Shown here: one piece after another, positions 7,737-13,706 of the stretch | How positions within the stretch are numbered: the first letter of the stretch is position 1 | Layout: every line of letters starts with the position of its first letter | Source of the DNA: Candidatus Nanopelagicales bacterium | GTDB lineage: Bacteria > Actinomycetota > Actinomycetes > S36-B12 > GCA-2699445 | Direction: 5' to 3' | DNA: 18,158 bases | NCBI GenBank assembly: GCA_029939085.1 | Contig: JAOZTQ010000005.1 | Location: 1-18,158, forward strand | Made by a program: the position numbers and the translations under genes | Notes under the pieces: model-generated | Told to the model about the DNA's origin: nothing | What the model saw: only the letters and a program-made list of their open reading frames with translations | Database searches by the model: none

Positions 7737-9020
7737 ATGGCAAGCATCGAAGTTATCGTCGCCCGAGAGATTCTTGATTCGCGGGGGAATCCGACAGTCG
7801 AAGTTGAAGTCGGTCTGGACGATGGATCTATCGGCAGGGCAGCGGTGCCTTCTGGCGCCTCGACTGGAGCCTTTGAAGCCGCCGAGCGTCGAGATGAGGA
7901 TTCAGATCGTTATGGCGGTAAAGGAGTCGTCCAAGCATGTGTCGCGGTCGAAGATGAGATCGCACCGCAAATCTTGGGTTTCGATGCCTCAGAGCAGCGA
8001 CTCATCGATCAGGCGATGATTGACGTCGACGGAACGCCCAATAAGAGCCGCCTCGGCGCAAACGCGATCTTGGGGGTCTCACTAGCTAACGCGCAGGCAG
8101 CAGCGACCTCTGCCGATCTGCCACTCTTCCGCTACATTGGCGGCCCACAGGCTCATGTACTGCCCGTGCCCATGATGAACATCCTCAACGGTGGTGCCCA
8201 CGCAGACTCCAATGTGGACATTCAAGAGTTCATGATTGCCCCGATTGGCGCCCCGACCTTCTCCGATGCGTTGCGGTGGGGTGCAGAGGTGTACCACGCG
8301 CTGAAGTCAGCCCTCAAGAAACGCGGTTTAGGCACCGGTTTGGGTGATGAGGGAGGCTTTGCGCCCGATCTGCCCAGCAACCGTGAAGCTCTGGACATCA
8401 TCGTCGCGGCGATCGGTGACACCGGGCTGTCCGCGGGTAAAGATATTGCGTTGGCCCTTGATGTGGCCGCCACCGAATTTCATACCTCGAATGGTTACCG
8501 ATTCGAAGGTTCGGATCGAGATTCGGCTTGGTTGGTCGACTACTACGCATCCCTCGTTAAGGATTTCCCGCTGGTCAGTATCGAAGACCCGCTAGACGAA
8601 GAAGACTGGGACGGCTGGGTTCAGATGAACAGCGGTTTAGGCGACCAGGTGCAGTTGGTAGGTGACGATCTATTCGTGACCAATCCAGAGCGGTTGCAGC
8701 GAGGTCTGGATTTGGGCGCGGCTAACGCGCTGCTGGTCAAGGTCAACCAAATTGGAAGTTTGTCCGAGACTCTCGATGCGGTGGATCTCGCGCATCGCAA
8801 TCACTACGCCACGATGATGTCGCATCGCTCGGGTGAGACCGAGGATACGTTTATTGCGGACTTGTCAGTGGCCTGCGGCTGTGGCCAGATTAAGTCCGGT
8901 GCTCCGGCGCGTTCTGAGCGCGTCGCGAAGTACAACCAGCTGCTGCGCATCGAGGAAGAACTCGATGACGCCGCCCGTTATGCGGGTCACGGCGCTTTCC
9001 CCCGGTTTAGCGCTGAATAA
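7737..9020 (+). CDS. eno: Enolase (phosphopyruvate hydratase)
   Basis: Enolase interconverts 2-phosphoglycerate and phosphoenolpyruvate in glycolysis, as a Mg-dependent cytoplasmic enzyme. The 427-residue length is standard. Family hallmarks are present: ILDSRGNPTVEVE near the N-terminus, the mobile loop PSGASTGAFEA, DEGGFAP with the catalytic Glu at 205, LLVKVNQIG with the catalytic Lys at 335, SHRSGETED from 362, and QIKSGAPARSERVAKYNQLLRIEEEL near the end. Start ATG 7737 has the strong ribosome site AGAGGAG 5 bases upstream. Unlike many neighbours, this gene has a classical leader, fitting a highly translated gene. Confidence 0.98.
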   Translation: MASIEVIVAREILDSRGNPTVEVEVGLDDGSIGRAAVPSGASTGAFEAAERRDEDSDRYGGKGVVQACVAVEDEIAPQILGFDASEQRLIDQAMIDVDGTPNKSRLGANAILGVSLANAQAAATSADLPLFRYIGGPQAHVLPVPMMNILNGGAHADSNVDIQEFMIAPIGAPTFSDALRWGAEVYHALKSALKKRGLGTGLGDEGGFAPDLPSNREALDIIVAAIGDTGLSAGKDIALALDVAATEFHTSNGYRFEGSDRDSAWLVDYYASLVKDFPLVSIEDPLDEEDWDGWVQMNSGLGDQVQLVGDDLFVTNPERLQRGLDLGAANALLVKVNQIGSLSETLDAVDLAHRNHYATMMSHRSGETEDTFIADLSVACGCGQIKSGAPARSERVAKYNQLLRIEEELDDAARYAGHGAFPRFSAE

Positions 9021-9060
9021 GCCTTACTCATCGGCGGGCCAATACCGAGTGGGGCCGTGT

Positions 9061-9074
9061 TGGCATGCGAGGAT
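9061..9074 (+). promoter_or_regulatory. Extended -10 leaderless promoter of the ftsB-like operon
   Basis: TGGCATGCGAGGAT is identical to the block at 1151-1164 before mfd. Its GAGGAT ends 6 bases before GTG 9081, so the transcript would begin at that start codon. Confidence 0.5.
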
Positions 9075-9080
9075 CAAGCG

Positions 9081-9545
9081 GTGAGCACACCGGTCGATCA
9101 AGTGGATCCTGATATCGCTGAAATGGAATCAGCGGTAGCAGCACCATCACGGACTTCCGGGCGGACGCTGGCCCTTGTTGGTGCGCTGGTGGCAGTTGCG
9201 GCAATGCTGGTACTGCCGGTGAGGTCGTGGATAGCTCAACAAGCCGGTTTGGCTGAACTATCGAGCGAGATATCCGCCGCAGAACAGCGCGTAACCGATT
9301 TGGAAGCGCAGCGGGAGCAATGGAAAGACGAACCGTATGTTGAGCAGCAGGCTCGGCTTCGGCTCAACATGGTTCGACCGGGAGAGATGGGTCTGATCGC
9401 ACTCGATCCGGAGTTCCAACGGGATGTCGCCAAGACGTCCGTTGATGAGCCGAGGACTTGGTACGACCGGCTGTGGCAGTCGAGTGAAAACCCGACTCGG
9501 GACGAACCTGACACAGATTCCACGACAAATGACGGCGGCGAGTAA
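9081..9545 (+). CDS. ftsB: FtsB/DivIC-like septum formation initiator protein
   Basis: A 154-residue bitopic membrane protein of the FtsB/DivIC family, which bridges FtsL and FtsQ in the division complex. There is a cytoplasmic tail of about 28 residues, one membrane segment (about 29-47), a coiled coil (about 54-84, LAELSSEISAAEQRVTDLEAQ) and the conserved segment YVEQQARLRLNMVRPGE (86-102). An acidic, low-complexity tail follows. GTG 9081 is preferred because the -10-like GAGGAT lies 6 bases upstream. GTG 9057 would place the promoter inside the gene and adds eight residues unlike the family. The next gene overlaps by 17 bases. The position after eno matches Rv1024 in M. tuberculosis. Confidence 0.85.
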   Translation: MSTPVDQVDPDIAEMESAVAAPSRTSGRTLALVGALVAVAAMLVLPVRSWIAQQAGLAELSSEISAAEQRVTDLEAQREQWKDEPYVEQQARLRLNMVRPGEMGLIALDPEFQRDVAKTSVDEPRTWYDRLWQSSENPTRDEPDTDSTTNDGGE

Positions 9546-10044
9546 CTCTGGTTCGGTATCGGATGCCGATCTTGCTGCAGTCGCTGATCAGTTGGGGCGA
9601 GAGCCGCGAGGTGTCGCTGCGATAGCTCACCGATGTCCATGCGGACGACCAGACGTAGTAGAGACATTCCCCCGACTTCCCGACGGGACGCCATTTCCGA
9701 CGTTGTACTACTTGACATGTCCCCGGGCGGCCTCAGCAATCGGGACTCTGGAGGCTGAGGGCGTTATGGCAGAGATGCAACAACGCCTGGCAGAGGACGA
9801 TGAACTAGCAGAAAAATACGCAGCGGCGCATCGTGACTATCTCGCTCGACGTGCGGAACTTGGTGAAACCCCGGAGATTGAGGGGATATCAGCGGGTGGC
9901 ATGCCGGACCGTGTGAAATGTTTGCATGTGTTGGCGGCCCAAGCCTTGGCCCAAGGCCCGGGAGTAAACCCACTGGGTGATGAGGTCCTAGCCGCGATCG
10001 ACGGCTGGTGGCGTCGACCTTGCGGAATGGTAGGTGAAGAATGA
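9529..10044 (+). CDS. DUF501 domain protein
   Basis: A 171-residue cytoplasmic protein of unknown function, conserved in Actinobacteria next to the division gene and ppx. Typical DUF501 features are the CPCGRPDVVETFPRLPDGTPFPTLYYLTCP segment with its Cys pairs and a second conserved stretch around GGMPDRVKCLHVLAAQALAQG. The spaced Cys and His residues suggest metal binding, but this is inference. ATG 9529 lies inside the end of the preceding gene and begins MTAASNSG; the open frame further upstream overlaps the ftsB-like gene and is unlike the family. The stop overlaps the ppx start, implying translational coupling. Confidence 0.88.
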   Translation: MTAASNSGSVSDADLAAVADQLGREPRGVAAIAHRCPCGRPDVVETFPRLPDGTPFPTLYYLTCPRAASAIGTLEAEGVMAEMQQRLAEDDELAEKYAAAHRDYLARRAELGETPEIEGISAGGMPDRVKCLHVLAAQALAQGPGVNPLGDEVLAAIDGWWRRPCGMVGEE

Positions 10045-10955
10045 CCAGAGTGGCCGCGATCGACTGTGGCACGAACTCGATCAGACTTTTGGTAGCCGAT
10101 GTAACTGATCAACTGCAGCAACTAGATCGGCGAATGCAGATCATTCGACTCGGTGAGGGTGTCGATGAGACTGGATCTTTTTCGCCGGCGGCCCTCGACC
10201 GTGCCTTTGACGCCTGTCGCGAGTATCAGGGAATTATCGAAGACCTTGGTGCCGAGCGGGTTCGGTTCGTGGCGACCTCGGCATCACGCGATGCCGACAA
10301 CTCTGCTGAGTTCACCGATGGGGTTACCAGGATTTTAGGGGTGACCCCGGAAATTGTGACTGGTGCTGAAGAAGCGCAGCTCTCATTTGATGGGGCGACC
10401 CGAGGCCTGGATTTGGAGCCGCCAGTTTTGGTTTTTGATATTGGTGGTGGATCAACCGAGTTCATCCGCGGTGCGTCCAGTCCAGAGGTCTCGATCAGCG
10501 TTGATATGGGCTGCGTTCGATTTGCAGAGCGCTTCGCACATCACGATCCGATGACCGCGGTAGAGCGAGAAGAGATTGAATCGGCAGTCTCACGGATGCT
10601 TGATGACGTTGTCCCAACTGTGCCCTTCGAGGGAGTCAATACCTTGATCGGCCTCGCGGGGACCGTGACTACCGTGACTGGGATCGCGTTGGGGCTTGCG
10701 GAATATGACTCCGAAAAGATTCATCGCGCGGTGACGTCTGCTGCTGCGATTCGCCGAACGACTGAGGAGCTTGTGGCTATGACTTCGGAGCAGCGACGCC
10801 ACATGGGCATCATGCACCCGGGTCGTGCGGATGTCATCGCTGCTGGCGCCTTAATCTTGGAGGGCATCATGGCTCGGAGTGGTGCAAACGAAGTAGCCGC
10901 GAGTGAACATGACATCCTCGATGGGATTGCATGGTCACTCGCGGCTACTGAATGA
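10041..10955 (+). CDS. ppx: Exopolyphosphatase / guanosine pentaphosphate phosphatase family (Ppx/GppA)
   Basis: A 304-residue member of the ASKHA-fold Ppx/GppA family, which hydrolyses polyphosphate or pppGpp. The phosphate-binding motifs are clear: AAIDCGTNSIRLLVADV at the N-terminus and VLVFDIGGGSTEFI around residues 131-144. The distal GLAGTVTTVTGIALGL and ASEHDILDGIAWSL motifs are also present. The protein has only the catalytic domains and lacks the C-terminal HD region of long E. coli-type enzymes, as is usual for short actinobacterial Ppx (compare Rv1026). The start is ATG 10041 in an ATGA overlap with DUF501. Polyphosphate versus pppGpp preference cannot be told from the sequence. 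Confidence 0.92.
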   Translation: MTRVAAIDCGTNSIRLLVADVTDQLQQLDRRMQIIRLGEGVDETGSFSPAALDRAFDACREYQGIIEDLGAERVRFVATSASRDADNSAEFTDGVTRILGVTPEIVTGAEEAQLSFDGATRGLDLEPPVLVFDIGGGSTEFIRGASSPEVSISVDMGCVRFAERFAHHDPMTAVEREEIESAVSRMLDDVVPTVPFEGVNTLIGLAGTVTTVTGIALGLAEYDSEKIHRAVTSAAAIRRTTEELVAMTSEQRRHMGIMHPGRADVIAAGALILEGIMARSGANEVAASEHDILDGIAWSLAATE

Positions 10956-10981
10956 TGGGCGGTCCGTCGCCTCCGCCCATC
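10954..10981 (+). terminator. Hairpin at the end of the ftsB-DUF501-ppx operon
   Basis: GATGGGCGG (10954-10962) and CCGCCCATC (10973-10981) form a perfect 9-bp stem with a 10-base loop, overlapping the ppx stop codon. No T-tract follows, as is common in actinobacterial terminators. Confidence 0.55.
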
Positions 10982-11120
10982 GGCTCCCGTTGCCGGCCTG
11001 ATCCGCACTCACAAAATGGGGCGGACCCCCTGGCCTTCTCTATTCTGTTCAGGTGCCCGAGACATCGTTGCGCCGAATATCTTGGGCTATGTAAAGAGAA
11101 TGCCTCTAGCTGGCCGGTTT

Positions 11121-11164
11121 CTCAACTGAAACGCAAGAAAACCTCAAGATAACCTCAAGTCTCA
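11121..11164 (+). repeat. Four tandem 11-bp direct repeats
   Basis: Successive 11-base units are CTCAACTGAAA, CGCAAGAAAAC, CTCAAGATAAC and CTCAAGTCTCA, with CAAG or CAAC in the same position of each. Helical-turn spacing of this kind is typical of sites bound by OmpR/PhoB-family response regulators as head-to-tail dimers. The bound protein is unknown. Confidence 0.6.
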
Positions 11165-11255
11165 CTCTTTTGGAGTAGTACTGAGCGCTGTGACAGGCTT
11201 CAGGGCTTCCCAAGAATGTCTGTTTTCGCCATAGAGGTCCGAAATGTCGATACTC

Positions 11256-11280
11256 GATCACCGTTTCTGATCCGGTGATC
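11256..11280 (+). other. Hairpin or operator dyad upstream of the ACT-domain gene
   Basis: GATCACCG (11256-11263) and CGGTGATC (11273-11280) are a perfect 8-bp inverted repeat around a 9-base loop, 46 bases before the start at 11327. No T-tract follows, so a leader hairpin or operator is as likely as a terminator. Confidence 0.4.
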
Positions 11281-11326
11281 CTGGACTAATGCGCGCTGTC
11301 GACCTGAATCCCAGCGGAGTTGCCGG

Positions 11327-11857
11327 ATGGCTAAAGTGTTCGATATGCCTCTGCTTGCTGTCACCGTTGTGGGCCACGATCGTCCGGGAATAGTTGCGGA
11401 AGTGACCGCTGCGGTTTCGGACCTCGGTGGAAATCTCGAAGATTCCTCGATGTCTTTGCTGAGAGGTCACTTCGCCATGACTCTCATCGCCAATGTTCCA
11501 GTTGGAGCAGAGCCGTTGCGAGTGCGTTTGGTTGACCTGGCTCGTGAGGAGTTGTCGGTCTCGATCTTGGCTCTTCCAGAAGAACCTGCAGCCGATAGTG
11601 GATTGGTAGCTCGATTGACCGTGCATGGGGCTGATCGTCCGGGGATCGTCAGCGCAGCGACCGCAGCGGTGGCTCGACACGGCGGGAACATCACTGATCT
11701 ATCGACTCGCCTCGGCAGCAAGATGTATGTACTTATCGCTGAGGTCGTTTTCCCCTCCGAAACGGATCTTTCACGAGTAAGTGAGGAACTCGATGTTGCC
11801 ATGCGCCCACTTGGCGTGCAGGCGTCCTTACAACCAGATGATGAGGAACTGTTTTAG
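11327..11857 (+). CDS. Two-ACT-domain protein (GcvR-like amino-acid-binding regulator)
   Basis: A 176-residue cytoplasmic protein made of two ACT domains. The first starts at LLAVTVVGHDRPGIVAEVTAAV (about 8-29) and the second at ARLTVHGADRPGIVSAATAAVARHGGNI (about 96-123). Each has the DRPGIV turn that forms the ligand site in ACT proteins. Tandem ACT proteins without a catalytic domain include GcvR, which controls the glycine cleavage system through protein contact. The ligand and partner here are unknown. ATG 11327 has GGAG 7 bases upstream. ATG 11345 is also possible: TAAAGT lies 7 bases before it and the ACT fold would begin immediately. The def gene follows after 5 bases. Confidence 0.82.
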   Translation: MAKVFDMPLLAVTVVGHDRPGIVAEVTAAVSDLGGNLEDSSMSLLRGHFAMTLIANVPVGAEPLRVRLVDLAREELSVSILALPEEPAADSGLVARLTVHGADRPGIVSAATAAVARHGGNITDLSTRLGSKMYVLIAEVVFPSETDLSRVSEELDVAMRPLGVQASLQPDDEELF

Positions 11858-11862
11858 CCGTT

Positions 11863-12399
11863 ATGGAGCGCTTCGACGTCGATCAACTCGGGGAAGGAAC
11901 GGTTCGCCCCGTGGTGACCGCACCTGATCCGGTGCTCTCGCAGCCGTGTCAGCCGGTTTCACCATCGTCACCCGAAACGGTGCGACTGGCGGCCGATCTG
12001 ATGGCAACTATGGCGGTTTCACCGGGTTGTGTCGGCCTTGCCGCGAATCAACTGGGTGTCTCCGCTCGAGTTTTCTCACTGGATGTCACGGGACACCCCA
12101 AGACAAGGACTTTGCACGGTCCGCTGGTTCTGGTCAATCCGGAGATTATTAGCGCAAGCCGCAAAGAGCGAGCGCGAGAAGGATGTATGTCGGTGCCGGA
12201 CTTTACCGGCGATGTGCGCAGAGCAAGCCGGCTGGTTTTGGGGGGATATCTGCCCGGAACGGGTGAGCCGATTGAAATCGAAACAAACGCATTCGAGGCT
12301 CGGGCCTGCCTACACGAACTCGACCATATTGACGGATTACTGTTCCTAGATCGGGTGGCAGGAGCCCACGCGATCCATCCCCGACAGACTTACCAGTAG
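11863..12399 (+). CDS. def: Peptide deformylase
   Basis: Removes the formyl group from the N-terminal Met of new proteins, with a metal at the active site. All three signature motifs are present in the 178-residue protein: GLAANQ (58-63), EGCMS (106-110) with the metal-binding Cys 108, and HELDH (151-155) with the two metal-binding His and the catalytic Glu 152. It resembles the shorter deformylases. There is no good ribosome site before ATG 11863, but it lies 5 bases after the ACT gene, so coupling is likely. GTG 11911 is an alternative start but would remove most residues before the conserved DPVL segment. The stop codon TAG is the first half of the -10-like element for the tRNA. Confidence 0.93.
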   Translation: MERFDVDQLGEGTVRPVVTAPDPVLSQPCQPVSPSSPETVRLAADLMATMAVSPGCVGLAANQLGVSARVFSLDVTGHPKTRTLHGPLVLVNPEIISASRKERAREGCMSVPDFTGDVRRASRLVLGGYLPGTGEPIEIETNAFEARACLHELDHIDGLLFLDRVAGAHAIHPRQTYQ

Positions 12400-12402
12400 G
12401 CT
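12397..12402 (+). promoter_or_regulatory. -10 element for tRNA-Leu
   Basis: TAGGCT overlaps the def stop codon and lies 9 bases before the first base of the mature tRNA. No clear -35 was seen, so read-through from def is also possible. Confidence 0.4.
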
Positions 12403-12411
12403 AGGAGTCCT

Positions 12412-12497
12412 GCCCGGATGGCGGAATCGGTAGACGCACGAGGCTTAAACCCTCGGGTCGGTCAAACGGCGTGTGGGTTCGAGTCCCACTTCGGGCA
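12412..12497 (+). tRNA. tRNA-Leu (anticodon UAA)
   Basis: An 86-base class II tRNA. The acceptor stem pairs GCCCGGA with TTCGGGC (one G-T pair), the D arm reads GCGGAATCGGTAGACGC, and the anticodon stem is CGAGG/CCTCG with TAA at 12446-12448. A long variable arm and the T arm with GTTCGAGTC follow. The long variable arm and anticodon identify leucine, decoding UUA/UUG. The 3' CCA is not encoded (A then CAA), so CCA must be added enzymatically. Confidence 0.97.
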
Positions 12498-12567
12498 CAA
12501 ATCGGGTGCGGCGATGCACGGCGCACTACTCCACTACGGCTGCAGTTTCGTTGCGGGCTGAACGTTT

Positions 12568-12592
12568 TCCGGTGACGCCGGACTGTTGTTTT
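12568..12592 (+). terminator. Probable intrinsic terminator after tRNA-Leu
   Basis: TCCGG (12568-12572), a 5-base loop and CCGGA (12578-12582) form a short stem followed by the T-rich tail CTGTTGTTTT. Confidence 0.5.
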
Positions 12593-12619
12593 GACACACT
12601 AGAGCTACGAGGAATTGAG

Positions 12620-12646
12620 CAGAAGTATCAGAAGTAGCAGAAGTAA
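12620..12646 (+). repeat. Three tandem 9-bp repeats (CAGAAGTA plus one variable base)
   Basis: CAGAAGTA occurs at 12620, 12629 and 12638 with a constant 9-base period. The block lies about 115 bases upstream of the TACAAT element of the downstream gene. It could be a small slippage repeat or a protein-binding array. Confidence 0.6.
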
Positions 12647-12693
12647 TGGTCAAAAGCTCTCACGGAAGTTTATTTTCCTCACGATTTGGCAAT

Positions 12694-12749
12694 ATTCCGG
12701 CGAAAGACCTAGCGAGACTCAGTCTCCGTGAGTTTCGCTGGAATAGGTC
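12694..12749 (+). promoter_or_regulatory. Overlapping inverted repeats upstream of the Bax inhibitor-1-family promoter
   Basis: GCGAGACTCA (12712-12721) faces TGAGTTTCGC (12729-12738) with one G-T mismatch, and GACCTA (12706-12711) faces TAGGTC (12744-12749). A competing pair, ATTCCGGCGAAA (12694-12705) and TTTCGCTGGAAT (12733-12744), uses the same right-hand bases. The dyads end 10 bases before the TACAAT -10 element, so they cover the -35 region like an operator. Confidence 0.45.
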
Positions 12750-12758
12750 CGAAGCATC

Positions 12759-12764
12759 TACAAT
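12759..12764 (+). promoter_or_regulatory. -10 element of the Bax inhibitor-1-family gene
   Basis: TACAAT is close to the TATAAT consensus and lies 34 bases before the GTG start, leaving room for the ribosome site AAGGAAG at 12782-12788. No consensus -35 is present at the right distance, suggesting activator dependence or weak expression. Confidence 0.45.
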
Positions 12765-12797
12765 CGGAGAAACTAAGTTTTAAGGAAGTGAGCAAGG

Positions 12798-13649
12798 GTG
12801 CAGACACGTAATCCCGTCCTCTCTCGGCTGGAACATCCGGAGAAGGGTTCGAGCGGTTTCGCCTTCGACGAAGGCCGCTCCGCTTACGACGAAGCCGGTC
12901 GACAGGTAAAGACAGAAACGGGAACTCAGGCTGCTCCGCAGTCAGGTAGCCCGGCGAGTACTCGGCCGGTGACTCTCGGCGATGTGATCAATAAGACCAG
13001 CGTGCTGCTGTTCATCTTGATCGTATTCGCGGTAGGTGGCTGGCAAGTGACGCCCTCAATGCCTTGGTTGGTATGGGTCAGCATGTTCATCGGGCTTGGC
13101 TTGGGTATTGCGAACGCGCTCATGCGTGAAATCAAACCCGCTCTCGTACTGCTGTACGCGGCCGTACAAGGAGTCTTCCTGGGTGGTATCTCCTACTGGT
13201 ACGACAACTGGGTGCAAACCGTTAACCCGGAGTACACGGGTCTGGTCAGTCAAGCCATCATCGGCACGCTCGTGGCATTCGGGGTCATGCTCGCGCTCTA
13301 TAGCGGTCGCATCATCAAGGTCAACGGTAAGTTCGCCAGGATCATGACGATCGCCATCATCTCCTATGCGCTGATCGCGCTCGTGTCATTTGTCTCGGCA
13401 CTGTTTGGTGTCGGCGGCGGCTGGGGCTTCTACGGCGTAGGCACATTAGGCCTAATCCTGTGCGGCATCGGCGTCCTGTTGGCCGCGTTTTCGCTTAATC
13501 TCGACTTCGCCGCCATCGAGCAGGGAGTCAAGATGGGGCTTCCCGAGAAAGAGTCATGGCGGATGTCCTTCGGGCTTCTGGTCACACTGATCTGGCTCTA
13601 CATCGAGATCCTGCGGTTGCTGTCTATCTTGGCCATGAGTCGGGATTAG
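12798..13649 (+). CDS. Bax inhibitor-1/YccA family integral membrane protein
   Basis: A 283-residue protein with a 65-residue hydrophilic N-terminal region and seven predicted membrane helices (about 68-88, 92-115, 123-141, 157-178, 190-213, 224-241 and 263-282). The end, with AAFSLNLDFAAIEQGV and FGLLVTLIWLYIEILRLLSIL, is typical of bacterial BI-1/YccA-like proteins. Relatives such as BsYetJ act as pH-sensitive calcium leak channels and E. coli YccA modulates FtsH, but the role here is unknown. GTG 12798 is supported by AAGGAAG 9 bases upstream. Transcription ends at a strong intrinsic terminator just after the stop. The gene stands alone, with repeats and dyads upstream that suggest regulation. 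Confidence 0.87.
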   Translation: MQTRNPVLSRLEHPEKGSSGFAFDEGRSAYDEAGRQVKTETGTQAAPQSGSPASTRPVTLGDVINKTSVLLFILIVFAVGGWQVTPSMPWLVWVSMFIGLGLGIANALMREIKPALVLLYAAVQGVFLGGISYWYDNWVQTVNPEYTGLVSQAIIGTLVAFGVMLALYSGRIIKVNGKFARIMTIAIISYALIALVSFVSALFGVGGGWGFYGVGTLGLILCGIGVLLAAFSLNLDFAAIEQGVKMGLPEKESWRMSFGLLVTLIWLYIEILRLLSILAMSRD

Positions 13650-13671
13650 CTCAACCCACAACTTCAGCAAC

Positions 13672-13706
13672 GGCGGTCAGGACAGTTTCCTGGCCGCCTT
13701 TGCTTT
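13672..13706 (+). terminator. Intrinsic terminator of the Bax inhibitor-1-family gene
   Basis: GGCGGTCAGGA (13672-13682) pairs with TCCTGGCCGCC (13688-13698): 11 bp including one G-T pair, a 5-base loop, then the T-rich tail TTTGCTTT. It overlaps the last codons and stop of the convergent DUF4287-like gene. Confidence 0.82.

Larger units (their letters stand above)
10982..11326 (+). other. Intergenic region with repeats and a hairpin
   Basis: This gap contains no convincing protein gene. In order it holds a TATTCT-N6-GTG leaderless-type signal (11041-11055) opening a 13-codon frame, four 11-bp direct repeats (11121-11164), a weak promoter-like pair GTGACA-N18-GAATGT (11190-11219), an 8-bp hairpin (11256-11280), and GGAG 11316-11319 as ribosome site for the ACT-domain gene. 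Confidence 0.5.
12498..12797 (+). other. Intergenic region between tRNA-Leu and the Bax inhibitor-1-family gene
   Basis: No protein gene is visible in these 300 bases. They contain a probable tRNA terminator (12568-12592), three tandem 9-bp repeats (12621-12647), overlapping inverted repeats (12694-12749), a TACAAT -10 element (12759-12764) and the ribosome site AAGGAAG (12782-12788) of the next gene. Confidence 0.6.

Noticed and set aside
9236..9739. Antisense open frame (167 codons) over the ftsB-like and DUF501 genes
   Set aside because: Both sense genes are conserved and overlap; the antisense product is low-complexity and Ser/Arg-rich.
10952..11152. 66-codon open frame just after ppx
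   Set aside because: It begins inside the ppx stop and terminator hairpin, has no ribosome site, and its Pro/Cys-rich product resembles nothing known.
12591..12596. TTGACA, a perfect -35 hexamer after tRNA-Leu
   Set aside because: No TAnnnT lies 16-19 bases downstream, and it is contiguous with the T-rich tail of the probable tRNA terminator.
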